From Rhexocercosporidium sp. MPI-PUGE-AT-0058 (Eukaryota; Ascomycota; Leotiomycetes; Helotiales): a stretch of DNA of 64,000 nucleotides. A program made the translations under genes and the position numbers. Location: positions 1,302,001-1,366,000 of the forward strand of contig JAGTJL010000010.1 in the NCBI GenBank assembly GCA_020746875.1. The letters are read 5' to 3'. Below the pieces are notes generated by a model. It searched no databases and had not been told where the DNA came from. It saw only the letters and a program-made list of their open reading frames with translations. Each line of letters starts with the position of its first letter. The stretch's first letter is position 1. Positions 1-11,305 of the stretch are shown here, in pieces.

Positions 1-1395
1 GCAGAGACGATGCTAGGGACGGCCAATCACTTGAAGAACGGATGCGACTGTTGCTCGATCAACTTATCAATGTCGGGAATCAAGGAGACACTGGACTCCA
101 ACCAGTACTTTGTTGTAGACATTGAGCGACTTCTTGACTCGAAATTATCTGCTTCAGATGCAATTACGCCCTTCTATCCTGGACTTGCATACGTTGCGCT
201 CTCTCACGTTTGGTCGCATGGGCTTGGGAATGTTGCCGACGAAGGCCTCCCGCGCTGCGGGCTGCGACAGTTGCGAAGGCTTATATCCAGCCTGTCCAGC
301 CGGTTTGGAGCAATCAAACACTTCTGGATAGACGCGATGTGCATACCCAAGGACGAGGATCTGAAGATGAAAAGTATAGGATTAATGGACCAGATCTATC
401 AGAACTCTACGGTGGTTATGTTGCTCGATAAGACGCTGCAGCAGATATCTGTGGAGAGCCTCACGTACGAATGTCTAGCGTTGCGTATTCTCATCTCGGA
501 CTGGAACCGACGCTTGTGGACTTTCCAGGAGGCAAGACTTGGTACGAACGTGGCTGGTTCTTTGAAGAGCCGGTGGATCTCAATCCATATGCTTTGCGAG
601 GCACTGCTCGAAAACGGGAGAGGAGGTACAGCAACTCCGGTCACATTCGATTGTGCACATCAGCTGTCTTGTCTCACACAGAATACCACCGGACTCTTCC
701 AGTGACTGGGTTTACTCCAATTCCGAAAATGTAGCGTTGCCGCGGATGAAGCTCTGGTCATCTCAACTCTGATGGGTTTGAATACAGAATCCCTCCTAGC
801 AGAAACAGATCGTGACTTGCGAATGGCAAATCTGTGGGCTATCATTGGCCAGGTGCCTTCTGGGCTTTTGTTCCATGCCAGCCCAAAGCTTGAGGTAGAT
901 GGTAAACGTTGGGCTCCTCGTACACTGCTTTGTGGCTCGTCGGAAACTGGGGTTGGAGGTGCGCGTTGCTCCGATTCAGAAGTCACCAGCCAAGGCCTTT
1001 CTGCGCCGTATTTCGTCTGCGACTTCGAGCAGACGCTCCGAATTCCAACAGATCAGGATTCTAGGGGTTATATCGTCGTCTATACCCAAGAGCTGATACT
1101 TCGCTGCTACAGGAGATGTGATGAGGAGAAATTTGAGGGGAGAGAAGACTCGGTGAAGGCTTTTGATGCTATTGCTTTTGCAAGGGATCCTCGCGTGCAC
1201 AAAGACTGTTTGCCGAATACTGCACTGAGTGCGGCAGCTCTCTTGCGTGTCACGGACTCTGGCTCTGAGGACGGTTTGACTACAGATCGTGCTCAGTATG
1301 TCCATCAGTTTCAAATTTTGGCCGACATAGGGGCGGAGGCGACTACTGAATTCAGTAGTGGAGTGACAGTATGGAAAAGAATACTGATATCTTGA
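1..1395 (+). pseudogene. HET-domain (heterokaryon incompatibility) gene, 5' end outside window, interrupted by an in-frame TGA
   Basis: The reading frame is open from the left edge (first ATG at 10) and carries the HET core: a YVALSHVW-type start at about residues 62-68, then a WIDAMCIPKDED block with a following IYQNS, and RRLWTFQEARLG. HET proteins drive programmed cell death when incompatible hyphae fuse. At 703-705 the frame meets TGA, but the same frame continues directly with LGLLQFRKCSVAADEALVIS and RWAP, the usual DEALCLA and RWAP blocks after the HET domain, and runs to a stop at 1393-1395. I tried donors at 542 and 626 with acceptors at 702 and 734; none keeps the frame. A TGG-to-TGA change fits best, so I call it a probable pseudogene. 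An unusual intron remains possible. The gene may also start left of the window. Confidence 0.6.
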
Positions 1396-4243
1396 TATCG
1401 GCTAGGAAGCATAATAGTAGGTCTAATAACATTCCATGGAACAGTTAGATCTGGTAGCAAGGACACATAGGGAAGCCATCGACATGCATCTTTCTTGTTT
1501 ACTCTCGAAGCGATGAATTTATTATTCTGTGAGCTTAGATTTCGAGCAGTTAGGGATAAGATCAGAATACTGCCAGAATATGGCCAGAGACAGGCATTAT
1601 CACTACGGCAGCGAATGCTACGCATATGTAAATATAAAACAAAGGAGTCTCATAAGCGAGGCTCCAAACATCGGTATATGCCAGATCCGGACCAGTTTTC
1701 ACGGTTCTTTGAGTTTAAGCACTATACATATATACCAACAGCGTCGAAGGAATAAAGTGAAAGAACCTAAAGGGCGCAGTGTCCTCGCAACGAGAGAAGA
1801 TACTGTACCCCACTAGAGCTCTCCGCTCCAAACTCACTCACTCTGGCCGAGTGAATCTCAACGACCGCCAAGACCACACAAAATCAACAGCCTTGACCTC
1901 AATGCTTGGGAGTTGAAGCCAAAACCTTCGTCTCTCGTAAATTACCCAAGAAAGTCCCCCATGTGATTCGAAGCCCACAAATCTCGGCTGACTTACCCGA
2001 CCCTTGCACCACACGGCAGCGGCAGTCCGTCAAGCCATGGCAAGCATTGAAACATTGGCAGCGCTGCAGGATGGGTCAAGTAAATCATGAGATCACAGAA
2101 CAGAATCGCTACTCGCAGTGCGACTCGGCACATTCGGAGGCAGTCAGCCAGCGGTCTGCTTTGGGAGGACTGTGATTGGTGCGACGGAGGGCGGTAGCGA
2201 GATACTGTACAGCACCACACTGCACCCAAGCTGGGCGTTGCAATTTGGTGGAAGCTCTGGCAGCACTGCGCCTCCACGACAAGAGGACCAAAAGGCCTTG
2301 TTGGCGGGTTCACACATGCGGTGTATCGAGGAAAGTGATGGGGAATGGGATGAGCGTTTTAGGAGTCGGTCGGCTTCTAGTTTAGGAAGTTTACGAAATT
2401 GACGGAGGGAGGAGGGGAGGAATAGGCAGATGAATTCTTTGTGAGGAGATTCGATGGGTCGGAGATTTGGTGGCGGGCGATGAGCCCGTGAATCTGCCAG
2501 CGGAGAGTGAAGGAACGCTTGGCAGGGCTGAGCTTTTTGGATCTCTCCTGGGCATAACATGGATGGACGTGATTTGTTGATGTCAGAAGTCGGATGAGGC
2601 AGAATAACTAACTGATCGAGCCGGTAGTGAGTGATATGTTGCCACCTCGAACTTGACGATCCGTCTTTTTGACGATTTAGGCAACCTTCTAGAAGGATAG
2701 AAGGTCGGGGGTCGTGGCTAAGGCGGCACGGTCGGAAGATCATGAGAATCGTGCTGTTACAGTATGGACAGTAGCTCGAGCAGTCAGGTTGGAACATCCT
2801 GAGCTAAGCGAAACTAAGCCGGCTTCTAGATGGTCCGAGTGAGATGTTTGACAGGAACCGTAATTGTCTGTATCTGTATCTGTATGGTTGAGATAGTTGA
2901 GTGGTAAATGATAGGTGGCATATTGCCCAAGCTCTGAGCTCTACCACTGATCTCCACTGTATGAGGCATTAAGGTACTGAATATATTGTTGCCTGGATGC
3001 AAAGGAAGCCTCTTTCCGGCTCCAACACTGCAATTGCCATTCCAACCTGTATCGCCTTCTTCTTTCAGTCAGACGATGTTTATGATCCCCGTCCCCTCCG
3101 TATGGAAAAAGCGGCAGTGTGGTCGGGTAGAGTACTCTCACGTAGCAATCTCGAGTAAGACGTAAAGAATCGGCAGACTGGCAAGTCATGATGTCGGTCA
3201 AGGGTGATCGTCGGACCAAACAACCGCAAACAGAGCAGCAGGTCCATAACTTTTTTCCATTCGGGCTACTTGCTGTATGTAGGACAGATATCACAGGGGT
3301 TCTGCGCCTGGCGGAGTGGGGTCTAGTACAATGCTAAGCTTTTGTGGATGCGCTGCAAGTGGTGCCCAGGTGGTGTGGTGTGGTGTGCCCAGGCGTGGTG
3401 TACCCGGTCGCTTCCATCAGAATGAGGTATCTCACGAAAGACGGAGCTCTCTCGGTCGGGGGGCTGTCTTTTACGAGTGCGAGGCGATTTACATTGGAAT
3501 TGAGGGAATAGTAGACTGCCCACTACTATGCCTTGCCCAAGCAAGCTCCTGTCCTCTCTCTCGGTAGAGTACAGCACCACCAACACTTTCAGAGGCTTGG
3601 AGGTTCTTAGGTAGCAGCTTTAGAACCTTGCAGTCTTGGAGCTTGGACTCTTGGAGACTACTAGAATGTACAAGGGTGTAGGTGTGGGAGGGTGTGATGA
3701 AGAGAGAGCGAGGAGATAACGAAAAGTCTCAGCGTCATGTCGAAACATGTATAAAACAGATCATTAAGTACTAATTACTGGATAGAAACTTCAGTCTTCA
3801 TCTTGCCAACTGGAATACTTATACAGTATACAGTACAGTACAGTTTTCTATTGCATTTCACATCCGACATACTCTTCCCACTGCTTATCACCACCAGTCT
3901 GCCCTTCTCACCTCCATCACATCCGCCAAGTCATTTGTTTGGGTCATCCCTCATTCCTCGCATTCCCGTCTCGATCCGCGCTTTCTGTTTTCCCCGCATC
4001 GCCATAGCCCCGCCCTAGCGTCAACGCTAAAAAGCACCCCTGTCCATCACTGACTGTAGCTTCGCTCATCTGATACTTAAACACGAGCTTCTCCCGTGCG
4101 ACAACAACCTTTCTTTGTCTTCCCTACCTCACATCACATCACATCACTTCACTCAACCTCAGTTCCTCACACTATTTCGACGCGACTCTATCAATTCTTC
4201 CGTCGCATACATACACACATACACACACATCTATTAAGACATA
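1396..4243. other. Intergenic region and leader of the stomatin-like gene
   Basis: I see no gene here. Short open frames at 1906-2797 and 2941-3586 lie in several frames on both strands, have no recognisable motifs and no matching splice sites. The right part looks like promoter and leader: a TATAAAA at 3750-3756, then a long C/T-rich stretch from about 3840 to 4240 with three ACATC units (4131-4145) and a CA-rich run just before the ATG at 4244. Confidence 0.5.
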
Positions 4244-5423
4244 ATGGCCTCAAGCATGGACGCCAGCAGCGTTGCCAAAGATGACATTCGAAAGCCAACC
4301 GAGCAGGGCTCCTCGTCAACAAATGGCGTGGGATTCCGCCCATCGCATACTCCGGGCCGCAGCGACAACCCATTAATCAACGTCGAGCCGCCAAAGAGAG
4401 AAGATCTCCAGCCCTCCTATGCGCAGACTCTCGCTGGTGAAAGCGATCAGGGAACCCATGGCTGGTATGGAAGCATGATCAACACCCTGGGCTCTTGCAT
4501 TGGAACCATGGGAGCTATTCCTTGCTGTATCTTCTGTCCCAACCCTTACAAACCCGTCTCGCAGGGTAATGTTGGACTGGTCACCAAGTTCGGCCGCTTC
4601 TATCGCGCAGTCGATCCAGGTCTTGTTAAGATCAACCCTCTCTCCGAGCGTCTCATCCAGGTCGATGTCAAGATCCAGATTGTTGGTATGTATTCGCGGA
4701 CACTTATCGTAACTTCAACAGCTAACCCCATTTGTAGAGGTTCCCAAGCAAGTTTGCATGACCAAGGACAACGTTACTCTACACTTGACTTCCGTCATCT
4801 ACTACCACATTACCTCTCCACATAAGGCAGCTTTTGGTATCTCGAATGTCCGTCAAGCTCTTGTCGAGCGTACACAAACCACACTTCGTCATGTTGTTGG
4901 TGCCCGAGTCCTCCAAGATGTTATCGAGCGCCGTGAGGAAGTCGCTCAGTCTATTGGAGAGATTATTGAGGATGTCGCATCAGGATGGGGTGTTCAGGTC
5001 GAGAGCATGCTCATCAAGGACATTATTTTCAGCAACGAGCTCCAAGACTCCCTCTCTATGGCTGCACAGTCCAAGCGTATCGGAGAGTCCAAGGTCATTG
5101 CAGCTCGCGCTGAAGTCGAGTCCGCCAAACTCATGCGCCAAGCAGCTGATATTCTGTCTTCCGCACCAGCTATGCAAATCAGATATCTCGAGGCCATGCA
5201 AGCCATGGCAAAGAGCGCCAACTCCAAGGTGATTTTCTTACCTGGAGCCTCGAACGTAGGAACATCCATGGCCATGGCATCTGCCTACGGCGAAGGGCCA
5301 GAGCACAACGGCGGCGGCAGCGGCACGTCCGCAGCCCAGAAGTTCGATAACTCGAACGATTTTGGAGGTCAGGACTCCGGTTTCCAACGGGCTATCAACG
5401 CCCATGTTATCGAGAACATCTAA
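4244..5423 (+). CDS. Stomatin/prohibitin-like SPFH (band 7) domain protein, 375 aa
   Basis: Two exons, 4244-4685 and 4738-5423, with a 52-nt intron (GTATGT...TAG). Joining them gives an uninterrupted 375-aa protein. The N-terminal ~85 residues are polar. A Cys-rich short hydrophobic stretch (about 84-99, CC at 94-95 and C98) precedes the SPFH domain, which begins with GNVGLVTKFGRFYRAVDPG (from 108) and runs to about 290. It has the typical VVGARVLQDVIERREEV segment and an AARAEVESAKLMRQAADIL helix. Stomatin-family proteins sit on the inner face of membranes, insert by a hairpin and lipidated cysteines, oligomerise and organise lipid domains; the partner here is unknown. The start ATG has a good context (AAGACATAATGG). 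The Gly/Ser-rich C-terminal tail is variable. Family assignment is firm; cellular location is inferred. Confidence 0.92.
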
Positions 5424-6528
5424 GTTGGCAAGACCGTGCTGATGACTTTGGTGTCCTTGTAGCCTGGTCTACAAAATAGGTGTTCGCATCTACTCCAGCA
5501 GCGGTATTACCTGCTTAATTGTTCGCCAGCAACAATTCAACAACCACACACCACTTTTGTACTGTACTGTTATGATATCCTGCCTTTGTTTTGCTTGCCC
5601 TTACTTTTTAACGATTACGACGATGGAGCGGAGGACAGAGAGGCTTGGCTATCGAGAATGAAACCTGTGTCGGAAAGCAAGGTGGAGATGCGGAATGGCA
5701 TAGAGCCTGGTAATGATGGATGGGATGGGATGGAACTTGCAGTGTGCTTTTCTCGATGGTCTTTGGCAGGATACCCCGGTCGTTTACACATGGTACCCTT
5801 TTGTTACTTCACTTTAGTTGACTCAATGATACCATTTCTCTTTCTATATCAGACTCGTCATCTCTCTCTTCGTACTTCAATATGGTGATCAATGTGTCTG
5901 CTATCCCTCGGCAAAAGACAACGCAAAAAAGAATTCTCCGGGAATTTCTAATTTGATACACTTACCCGACGTAAGCTTCACTTCTAAGAACAAGTAAGGC
6001 ACCGAAATAGGAAGCCTTATAGCCTATAATCTATCACTGGGTGGCTGTACTTGTTTAAGATTGTTCCTAAGATTGAGCAGTAGAAACAACTACAAGTTCA
6101 TAACTTTGGTTAGTAGAATTAATGGGTCCTTGTAAGAAGCGCTCCACCTCAAATTAGGGGAAAAGAAAATTATACTCTTGAGTTATGCGAAGTACTGAAT
6201 TTTGTTAGATAAGGTACTTCCAATGCTAGCTGATTTATGCCTTTTGTTTACTTATAAGAGCCTTTTCTTGGGAGAAAGTTGGCCCGCTCGCTTCCCGTGA
6301 ACCATGTCCGAGACTAGGCGAGGCTGATCGCGAGCCTCGTGCGAACCGAAAGGAAATCATCGTTCGCGTGGCACGTTCAACTCATTTCAACACAAGACAA
6401 GACAAGTTTCGCAAGTCAACTCCAGGCAACAATCACCCCAACCCATTCATTTCCTAGAAGAACACATCTCTCATCCCCCTCCATTCCTCGTATCTCCACC
6501 CCCGACCTGGCTTCAAGAATCAACGTCG
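5424..6528. other. Intergenic, no gene seen
   Basis: This holds the 3' untranslated region of the SPFH gene and the promoter of the next gene. Open frames at 5586-5888 and 6339-6605 lack motifs. The last 200 bases are C/A-rich, as in fungal leaders. Confidence 0.4.
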
Positions 6529-7029
6529 ATGCAGTCTTTCTCCCGCCTCGGCCTCTTCGCACGCCTCCCCCAAGCAGCTCGCATTTCTTCCACCCTCATA
6601 AATAAAACCACGACAGCATCTCGTGCTCGTGCTTCTTTCATATCCAGAATGACTTCGTCCTCTGCAACAAGCTACTCCACCACCACACCTACCTCCGACT
6701 CCTCACCCCCATCACAAACCACCTCCACCTCAACCTCAACCTCCGAAATTAAGCCAAAACAACCACTCGCGCTCCCCGAAATCCCTCATAATGCATCCAC
6801 GCCGACACAACTCGATCTCTCAACCGGCAGTACATCAGTCAAGCTCGACCACCTAGGACCTATGGTCGTTAATGTCGATGGGACGTTGAGTCGCATCTCG
6901 AATTGGGATGCGATGGCGGAGGTGGAGAGGGAGAATACGCTTAGGGTTATTGGGAGGAGGAATAAGGTGCGGTTGGAGACTTTGAAGGCTAAAGAACGGG
7001 AGGGGAAGGAGGGGGAGGGAGAGAAGTAA
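6529..7029 (+). CDS. Small protein of unknown function, possible mitochondrial presequence, 166 aa
   Basis: A single exon encodes 166 residues. The first ~40 residues are rich in Arg, Ser, Ala and Thr with almost no acids, like a mitochondrial targeting sequence (FSRLGLFARLPQAARISS at the start). A Thr/Ser/Pro-rich spacer follows to about residue 75. The C-terminal half looks folded and constrained: LDHLGPMVVNVDGTLSRISN, then a WDAMAEVERENTLRVIGRRNK helix and a Lys/Glu-rich tail. I have the impression that this 'LGPMVVNVDGT...W...E...T.R...RN..R' pattern recurs in ascomycete hypothetical proteins, but I cannot name a domain. An internal ATG at codon 41 could give a form without the presequence. 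The reading frame, codon bias and position between clear promoter-like regions support a real gene; function is unknown. Confidence 0.75.
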   Translation: MQSFSRLGLFARLPQAARISSTLINKTTTASRARASFISRMTSSSATSYSTTTPTSDSSPPSQTTSTSTSTSEIKPKQPLALPEIPHNASTPTQLDLSTGSTSVKLDHLGPMVVNVDGTLSRISNWDAMAEVERENTLRVIGRRNKVRLETLKAKEREGKEGEGEK

Positions 7030-8485
7030 TGAGTGCTTTTATATAGGTATGGGATGGTGGTTACGGAGAGGGTAATGGGGCTGGGGAGACAGGGCCTTGG
7101 CTTGGGTTTGGATTTGGAGTTAGAAGGCTTGTTGCGGAAGAGAGGCATAGACTAGACTACACCTGGTCATGAGAGTCAGGATCGGGGATTTACCAGGTAG
7201 AGACCACACCTACATCGATGAAGGAATGGAAGGGAATGTGGAGGAGACTCGATATACGGTATACTTATTTCCGCGAGGTACCAACCGCTACCATACGATC
7301 GATGTGTTCGAGGGAAATGATAAAGAATCAAAATGAAGATCAATCAGCTCGTTGGAATGGAGGCTGATAACTAGGCTGAAAGATGCCAATTGGAGTAAGA
7401 GAGAAATTCCCGTATGATCTTAGGGCTTTGGATTGATTTTGCTGTTCTAGTGTGGTAGTTTTAACACGTTCTTGGCGCTTGAATTATATTGTCGTTTTGT
7501 CCTCTCGGGTTTTCCCCCAATCTTGACTTACTTTCACGAAATGGATATTTCTATGCTTTCGCTTTCTTTTTTGTTCGAGACTCAATTTCTCTCTTCAAAG
7601 TAGCTAGTATTTATCGAGGTCTAGCTTAGTTGTCTTGACTTATCTCCCTGGTAGGTCAGATACCGCCAGGTCTGTGTCTTTTCTTCCATTTTTCGACTTG
7701 CCTTTTGCTAGAAGGAGATAGCAAGCTTAGAACACTAGCGACATTATCATTGAGGTTATACTACCAGATTCCGGCACTGGAATCTCTTCTCTACGTTTGC
7801 ATATTTCAGAGCCCCGTTTCTTTATTCTTGCAAGTGCTGGAGTCTTGTTCAGGTGTTTTTATAGTCGATTTCGCTTTTCGAACAGTCCTTCATCAATATT
7901 AGACTGACTAGACATACACAATAATGGCATGGCTTCAGACACTGCTTGATTGGTAGCTAATTCACAGTTTGGTACGTATGCATACAAACAAGACTTCATC
8001 TGTTGGTCGGGTAAGTATCCTGGCTTCTCTCTTGTCTGACTTTACACATCGATTCCAAAACTAGTTGCTTGTATTATGAATCTCCGTATATGGGTTTAGG
8101 CCTAATTAATGCTTCGAGGAATGTCTCGAGGGGATCGAAACGAACCTGAAAGTCATGTGCCCACTCACGTGAATACCAAGTCCTTGGCCTTTCTCTCCAC
8201 CTTCTCCTTCCAGCTAGAATCGCCTCCTCCAAGACACCCCGCCTTGCGTACCAGATCTCTAGATTTCTTCTAGAAACATACATAAGTGAAGCATGGCACT
8301 TTGCTAGATGGCATTTTACAAACTGAAACTTGAGGTCTCGCAGGATTTCAAGATATCTTTTTCCCGTTGCATATGCGAACTATTTTGATCCAGGCGGGAA
8401 CGCAAACAGTGTAACGAAATCTCCTACCTCTGTAGTCCGTTGCGAATTTTGTTTTGAGGGTATGTCGACGCAGAGGCACATCAAG
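7030..8485. other. Intergenic, no gene seen
   Basis: The stretch is rather A/T-rich, with no splice-compatible coding frames. Frames at 7705-7902 and 8074-8283 show no motif. An in-frame ATG at 8462 lies 24 bases before the chosen start of the next gene. Confidence 0.4.
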
Positions 8486-9620
8486 ATGCTTCCTCTGAGA
8501 CTCGTTGCAGCGGTCTCGCTCCTTCAAGCAGCTACGGCTCAAGATCCGAACGGTTCTATCCAGATCGTGCACCTTGTCAATCCTCTTTGGTAAGCTCGCT
8601 CGCACTCTCTCGTTCCCGTTTCCATCTATGGGCAATACAGAAACGTCAAAAATATCTCGTCTAACATAATACAGGGCCCTCCCCAATGGAGAGAACTCCA
8701 CGAACGGTCTTGGAGCTTCAGTTGTCAACGTCGTATGTTCCCCGACTACACAAAACTTCAAATATCAAATATCTATAAGCGAGAGTAAACATTAATTGAT
8801 ACCCAACAGGACTCAACAGCAATAACATACGCGGTAAGCTGTGACGCCACCGCCGAGTTAGTACAGGGCCCTACACCTATAAGTTGTATCTGGGAGACAG
8901 TCGGCCCGCAAATCTTCACGCAGTGGAATACGAGTCTGCATTTCACTCTCAGCACCACTGGATTCGGTGATGTGGCGTAAGTCACTCCTCTTTCTCCTTC
9001 CTTGCAGCTCTCCATATCTCTCGCTTTTTTGCATCCTTCCCTAAATCATGCCAACCACCCAGACTAATCCATCTCTGACCAGTTCCTACGAAGGCGATTA
9101 CACCTTCCCCTCAACCCTTGCCCCGACAATCACAGGCTCATTCTCCCTCAGCATAGCCGAAAGCCAAGTCACCAGATCCGGGCAAACCATCCCCGCCCAG
9201 ACGAGCACAACTCTACAGACAGGCACGACGGAGGCGACTTGGTATCGGATTCCTATTACCGCTGGAGAGGAGAAGTTGCTTGCTACGTGGAGTTCATTAA
9301 CGGTGACTTTGCCAACGGGAAGGCCGTCGGGAAGGCCAAGTTTGACGGCTACCTCGACTTTGATTTCTACCGCTAGCCAAGGAACGGGGACGGGTGTGAG
9401 TTCTGGCTCGGATGGTGGAAGTGGGATTCCGAGTACTGGTGCTACTTCTTCGCCGACGATTACTTCGATAGAAACCACCGGTTCGGCGACTGAAGGAGGT
9501 GGAGTTGCTTCAACTGGTCCGAGCACGAGCTCAAGTGCTGCTGCTGGAGAGAAGGCTGCTGGGAAGGTTGGGTGGGTTGGGGCTATGGTTGGTGGAGTTT
9601 TGGGTATTTTTTTTTTGTGA
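8486..9620 (+). CDS. Secreted Ser/Thr-rich, probably GPI-anchored protein, 288 aa (tandem copy A)
   Basis: Four exons, 8486-8589, 8675-8732, 8810-8976 and 9083-9620, all with GT-AG introns in matching phase, give 288 aa. The start at 8486 yields a clean signal peptide (LPLRLVAAVSLLQAATA, cleavage before QDPNG); an in-frame ATG at 8462 would add eight polar residues. The mature part holds a compact domain with two cysteines (VSCDATAEL and ISCIWE) and the blocks YEGDYTFPSTLAPTITGSF and ATWYRIPITAGEEKL. A long Ser/Thr/Gly-rich region follows, and the protein ends in a hydrophobic tail (GWVGAMVGGVLGIFFL) right at the C-terminus, as in GPI-anchor signals. It is therefore likely exported and attached to the cell surface or wall. 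The next gene (10402-11305) is a clear paralogue. The biochemical role is unknown. Confidence 0.85.
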
Positions 9621-10401
9621 GTCCAGGTTGGTGAAAACTACTCCGAATGTTGAGTCGTCTGTTCTCTATCTTGAAAGACAGGAATGACTTTCTTACTGAG
9701 CTAAAGTGTTGTGGTGTTTGGATTTGATTGTCACGTGTATACAAAGATGACCAAGATTCCTTTCCTGCCAGTGGCAGGACATTGGAGATTAAAATACTAT
9801 CCGCAGTGCAATCCCACTGGTTTCTTGTGATCACGTCTGTCATCTCCATTGTTTTTATGGGTCCGTCCCTTATCAGTAACGGAATTTCACTATACCTGTT
9901 TCATCACGTGTTTTTCGCAACCACCTACATGTCTTCAGTCCCAACCTCCGCGCCGCACAAAGACAACCCTCTCGACAAACGAAGAACCAGAAATTCCCAT
10001 GGGGTTTCAGCTGGACAAGTATCTTTCAAAATGTACACCTTCCGCATGCAGGCTAGTGCGTCACATTTGCATGCTACTCCGCCACAATACCCACCGGGGA
10101 CATTAGAATGAGGCATTGCCTGTGTTGCTTGGAGTAAGTTACGATGAAGCTTTTCTGTTTTCGTGGTCGGAAATCAGATGTTGATCGGATAATACAGACT
10201 GCGGACGTGTGAGGTTGCAGTGGGTGGTGGTGATGGGAGGTTGCTGTGTTGTCTGTCTGTGTACGATGTATATCTTCTTGGGATTTCCTCTTGAGCTTGA
10301 GGAACATGCTTCAACCTCCCAACGCGATTGCTTACCTTGTACTTTTTTGAAATTTGAAAAAAGACATTTTTGTAATTATTGTAGGAGCTTCGTAACGCAA
10401 A
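9621..10401. other. Spacer between tandem paralogues
   Basis: About 780 bases separate the duplicated genes. Overlapping small frames on both strands (9728-10116) have no motif. No transposon or repeat that could explain the duplication was seen. Confidence 0.4.
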
Positions 10402-11305
10402 ATGGTTTCCTCAGCTGTCATCGCTACAGTCGTCTTAATCGCCCCAGCCGCCTCAGTGGCGGCTTTCACCAACTCATCATCCAAAGTCCTCAATGTCATA
10501 CACCCGCTTTATGCTCTACCAGGAGGGAAGAACAGTACTGGAGAACTCGGCGCTTCTATCGTTGGTGTAGTACGTAGCATTCTCGACCCTCCATTCACCC
10601 GCCTACCTGTGTAGCATGCTGAGTGACACTTCCTTACCTTTCACAGGATGCCACAGCAACAACATATCAGATAGGATGCAACAGCCTCATTAGCCACACG
10701 AAATATTGCGGCTGGAGTTCTGCCCCTCCTCAACTCATCACGCAAGGTTCTACAAGCGAGCATTTCACATGGGCAAACTCAGACGAAGTTGGACAGTTTA
10801 TGTGCGTGCTGCATCCTCTCTACCTGTCTCTTTCTCCCATCCACCCTTTACCCCTCGCCTTTCAGTCATTTACTAGCAAACTTCTAACAGTGTGGTGGAA
10901 CACAGCACTTTCCAAGGCGACTACACCTATCTATCAACCCTCGCCCCACTCGTAACAGGCACCTTCAGCGTAGTCAACATCCAAACCAGCTACGAGGATG
11001 TGACAACCACTACGAATTACGTCTCGAGCACTTTCTCGGAAGCTACCACTGAGACGAGCGCTACCTGGTATGCGATTCCTATCACGGCTGGGTTAGAGAA
11101 GCTAGACCAGGCTACGATTACGAGTGGGAGCTCTGGTGCGCAGAGTACTGTCACAAGCAGGAGCGGCTCGGGGAGTGCTTCGGGAACAGGTACGGCGGCG
11201 GCGACGATTACGAGTGCTGCTGGTGGTGAAAGACTGGGTGGGAGGGCTGGTGTTGTGGTCGGTGTGGTTGGTGGTGTTGGGGTTGTCGGTGGACTGTTTC
11301 TGTAA
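10402..11305 (+). CDS. Secreted Ser/Thr-rich, probably GPI-anchored protein, 245 aa (tandem copy B)
   Basis: Three exons, 10402-10569, 10647-10801 and 10891-11305, give 245 aa. The N-terminus is a signal peptide (AVIATVVLIAPAASVAA). It aligns with copy A block by block: HPLYALPGGKNSTGELGASIVGV, DATATTYQIGC, a second Cys in TKYCGW, QGDYTYLSTLAPLVTGTFSV, ATWYAIPITAGLEKL, then a Ser/Thr/Gly-rich region and a hydrophobic C-terminal tail (GVVVGVVGGVGVVGGLFL) like a GPI signal. The introns after GASIVGV and before the GDYT block match those of copy A in place, but copy A's first intron (inside HLVNPLW/ALPNGENS) is absent here. The two genes share strand and lie 0.8 kb apart, so they arose by tandem duplication. 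A surface or wall role is inferred from topology only. Confidence 0.85.

Noticed and set aside
2144..2797. 217-codon open frame on the minus strand
   Set aside because: Pro/Ser/Leu-rich with no motif, overlapped by frames on the other strand, and without splice partners; consistent with chance.
5586..5888. 100-codon plus-strand frame after the SPFH gene
   Set aside because: No motif and lies in the likely 3' untranslated region.
9098..9526. 142-codon minus frame
   Set aside because: Shadow of the Ser/Thr-rich exon of GPI copy A on the opposite strand.
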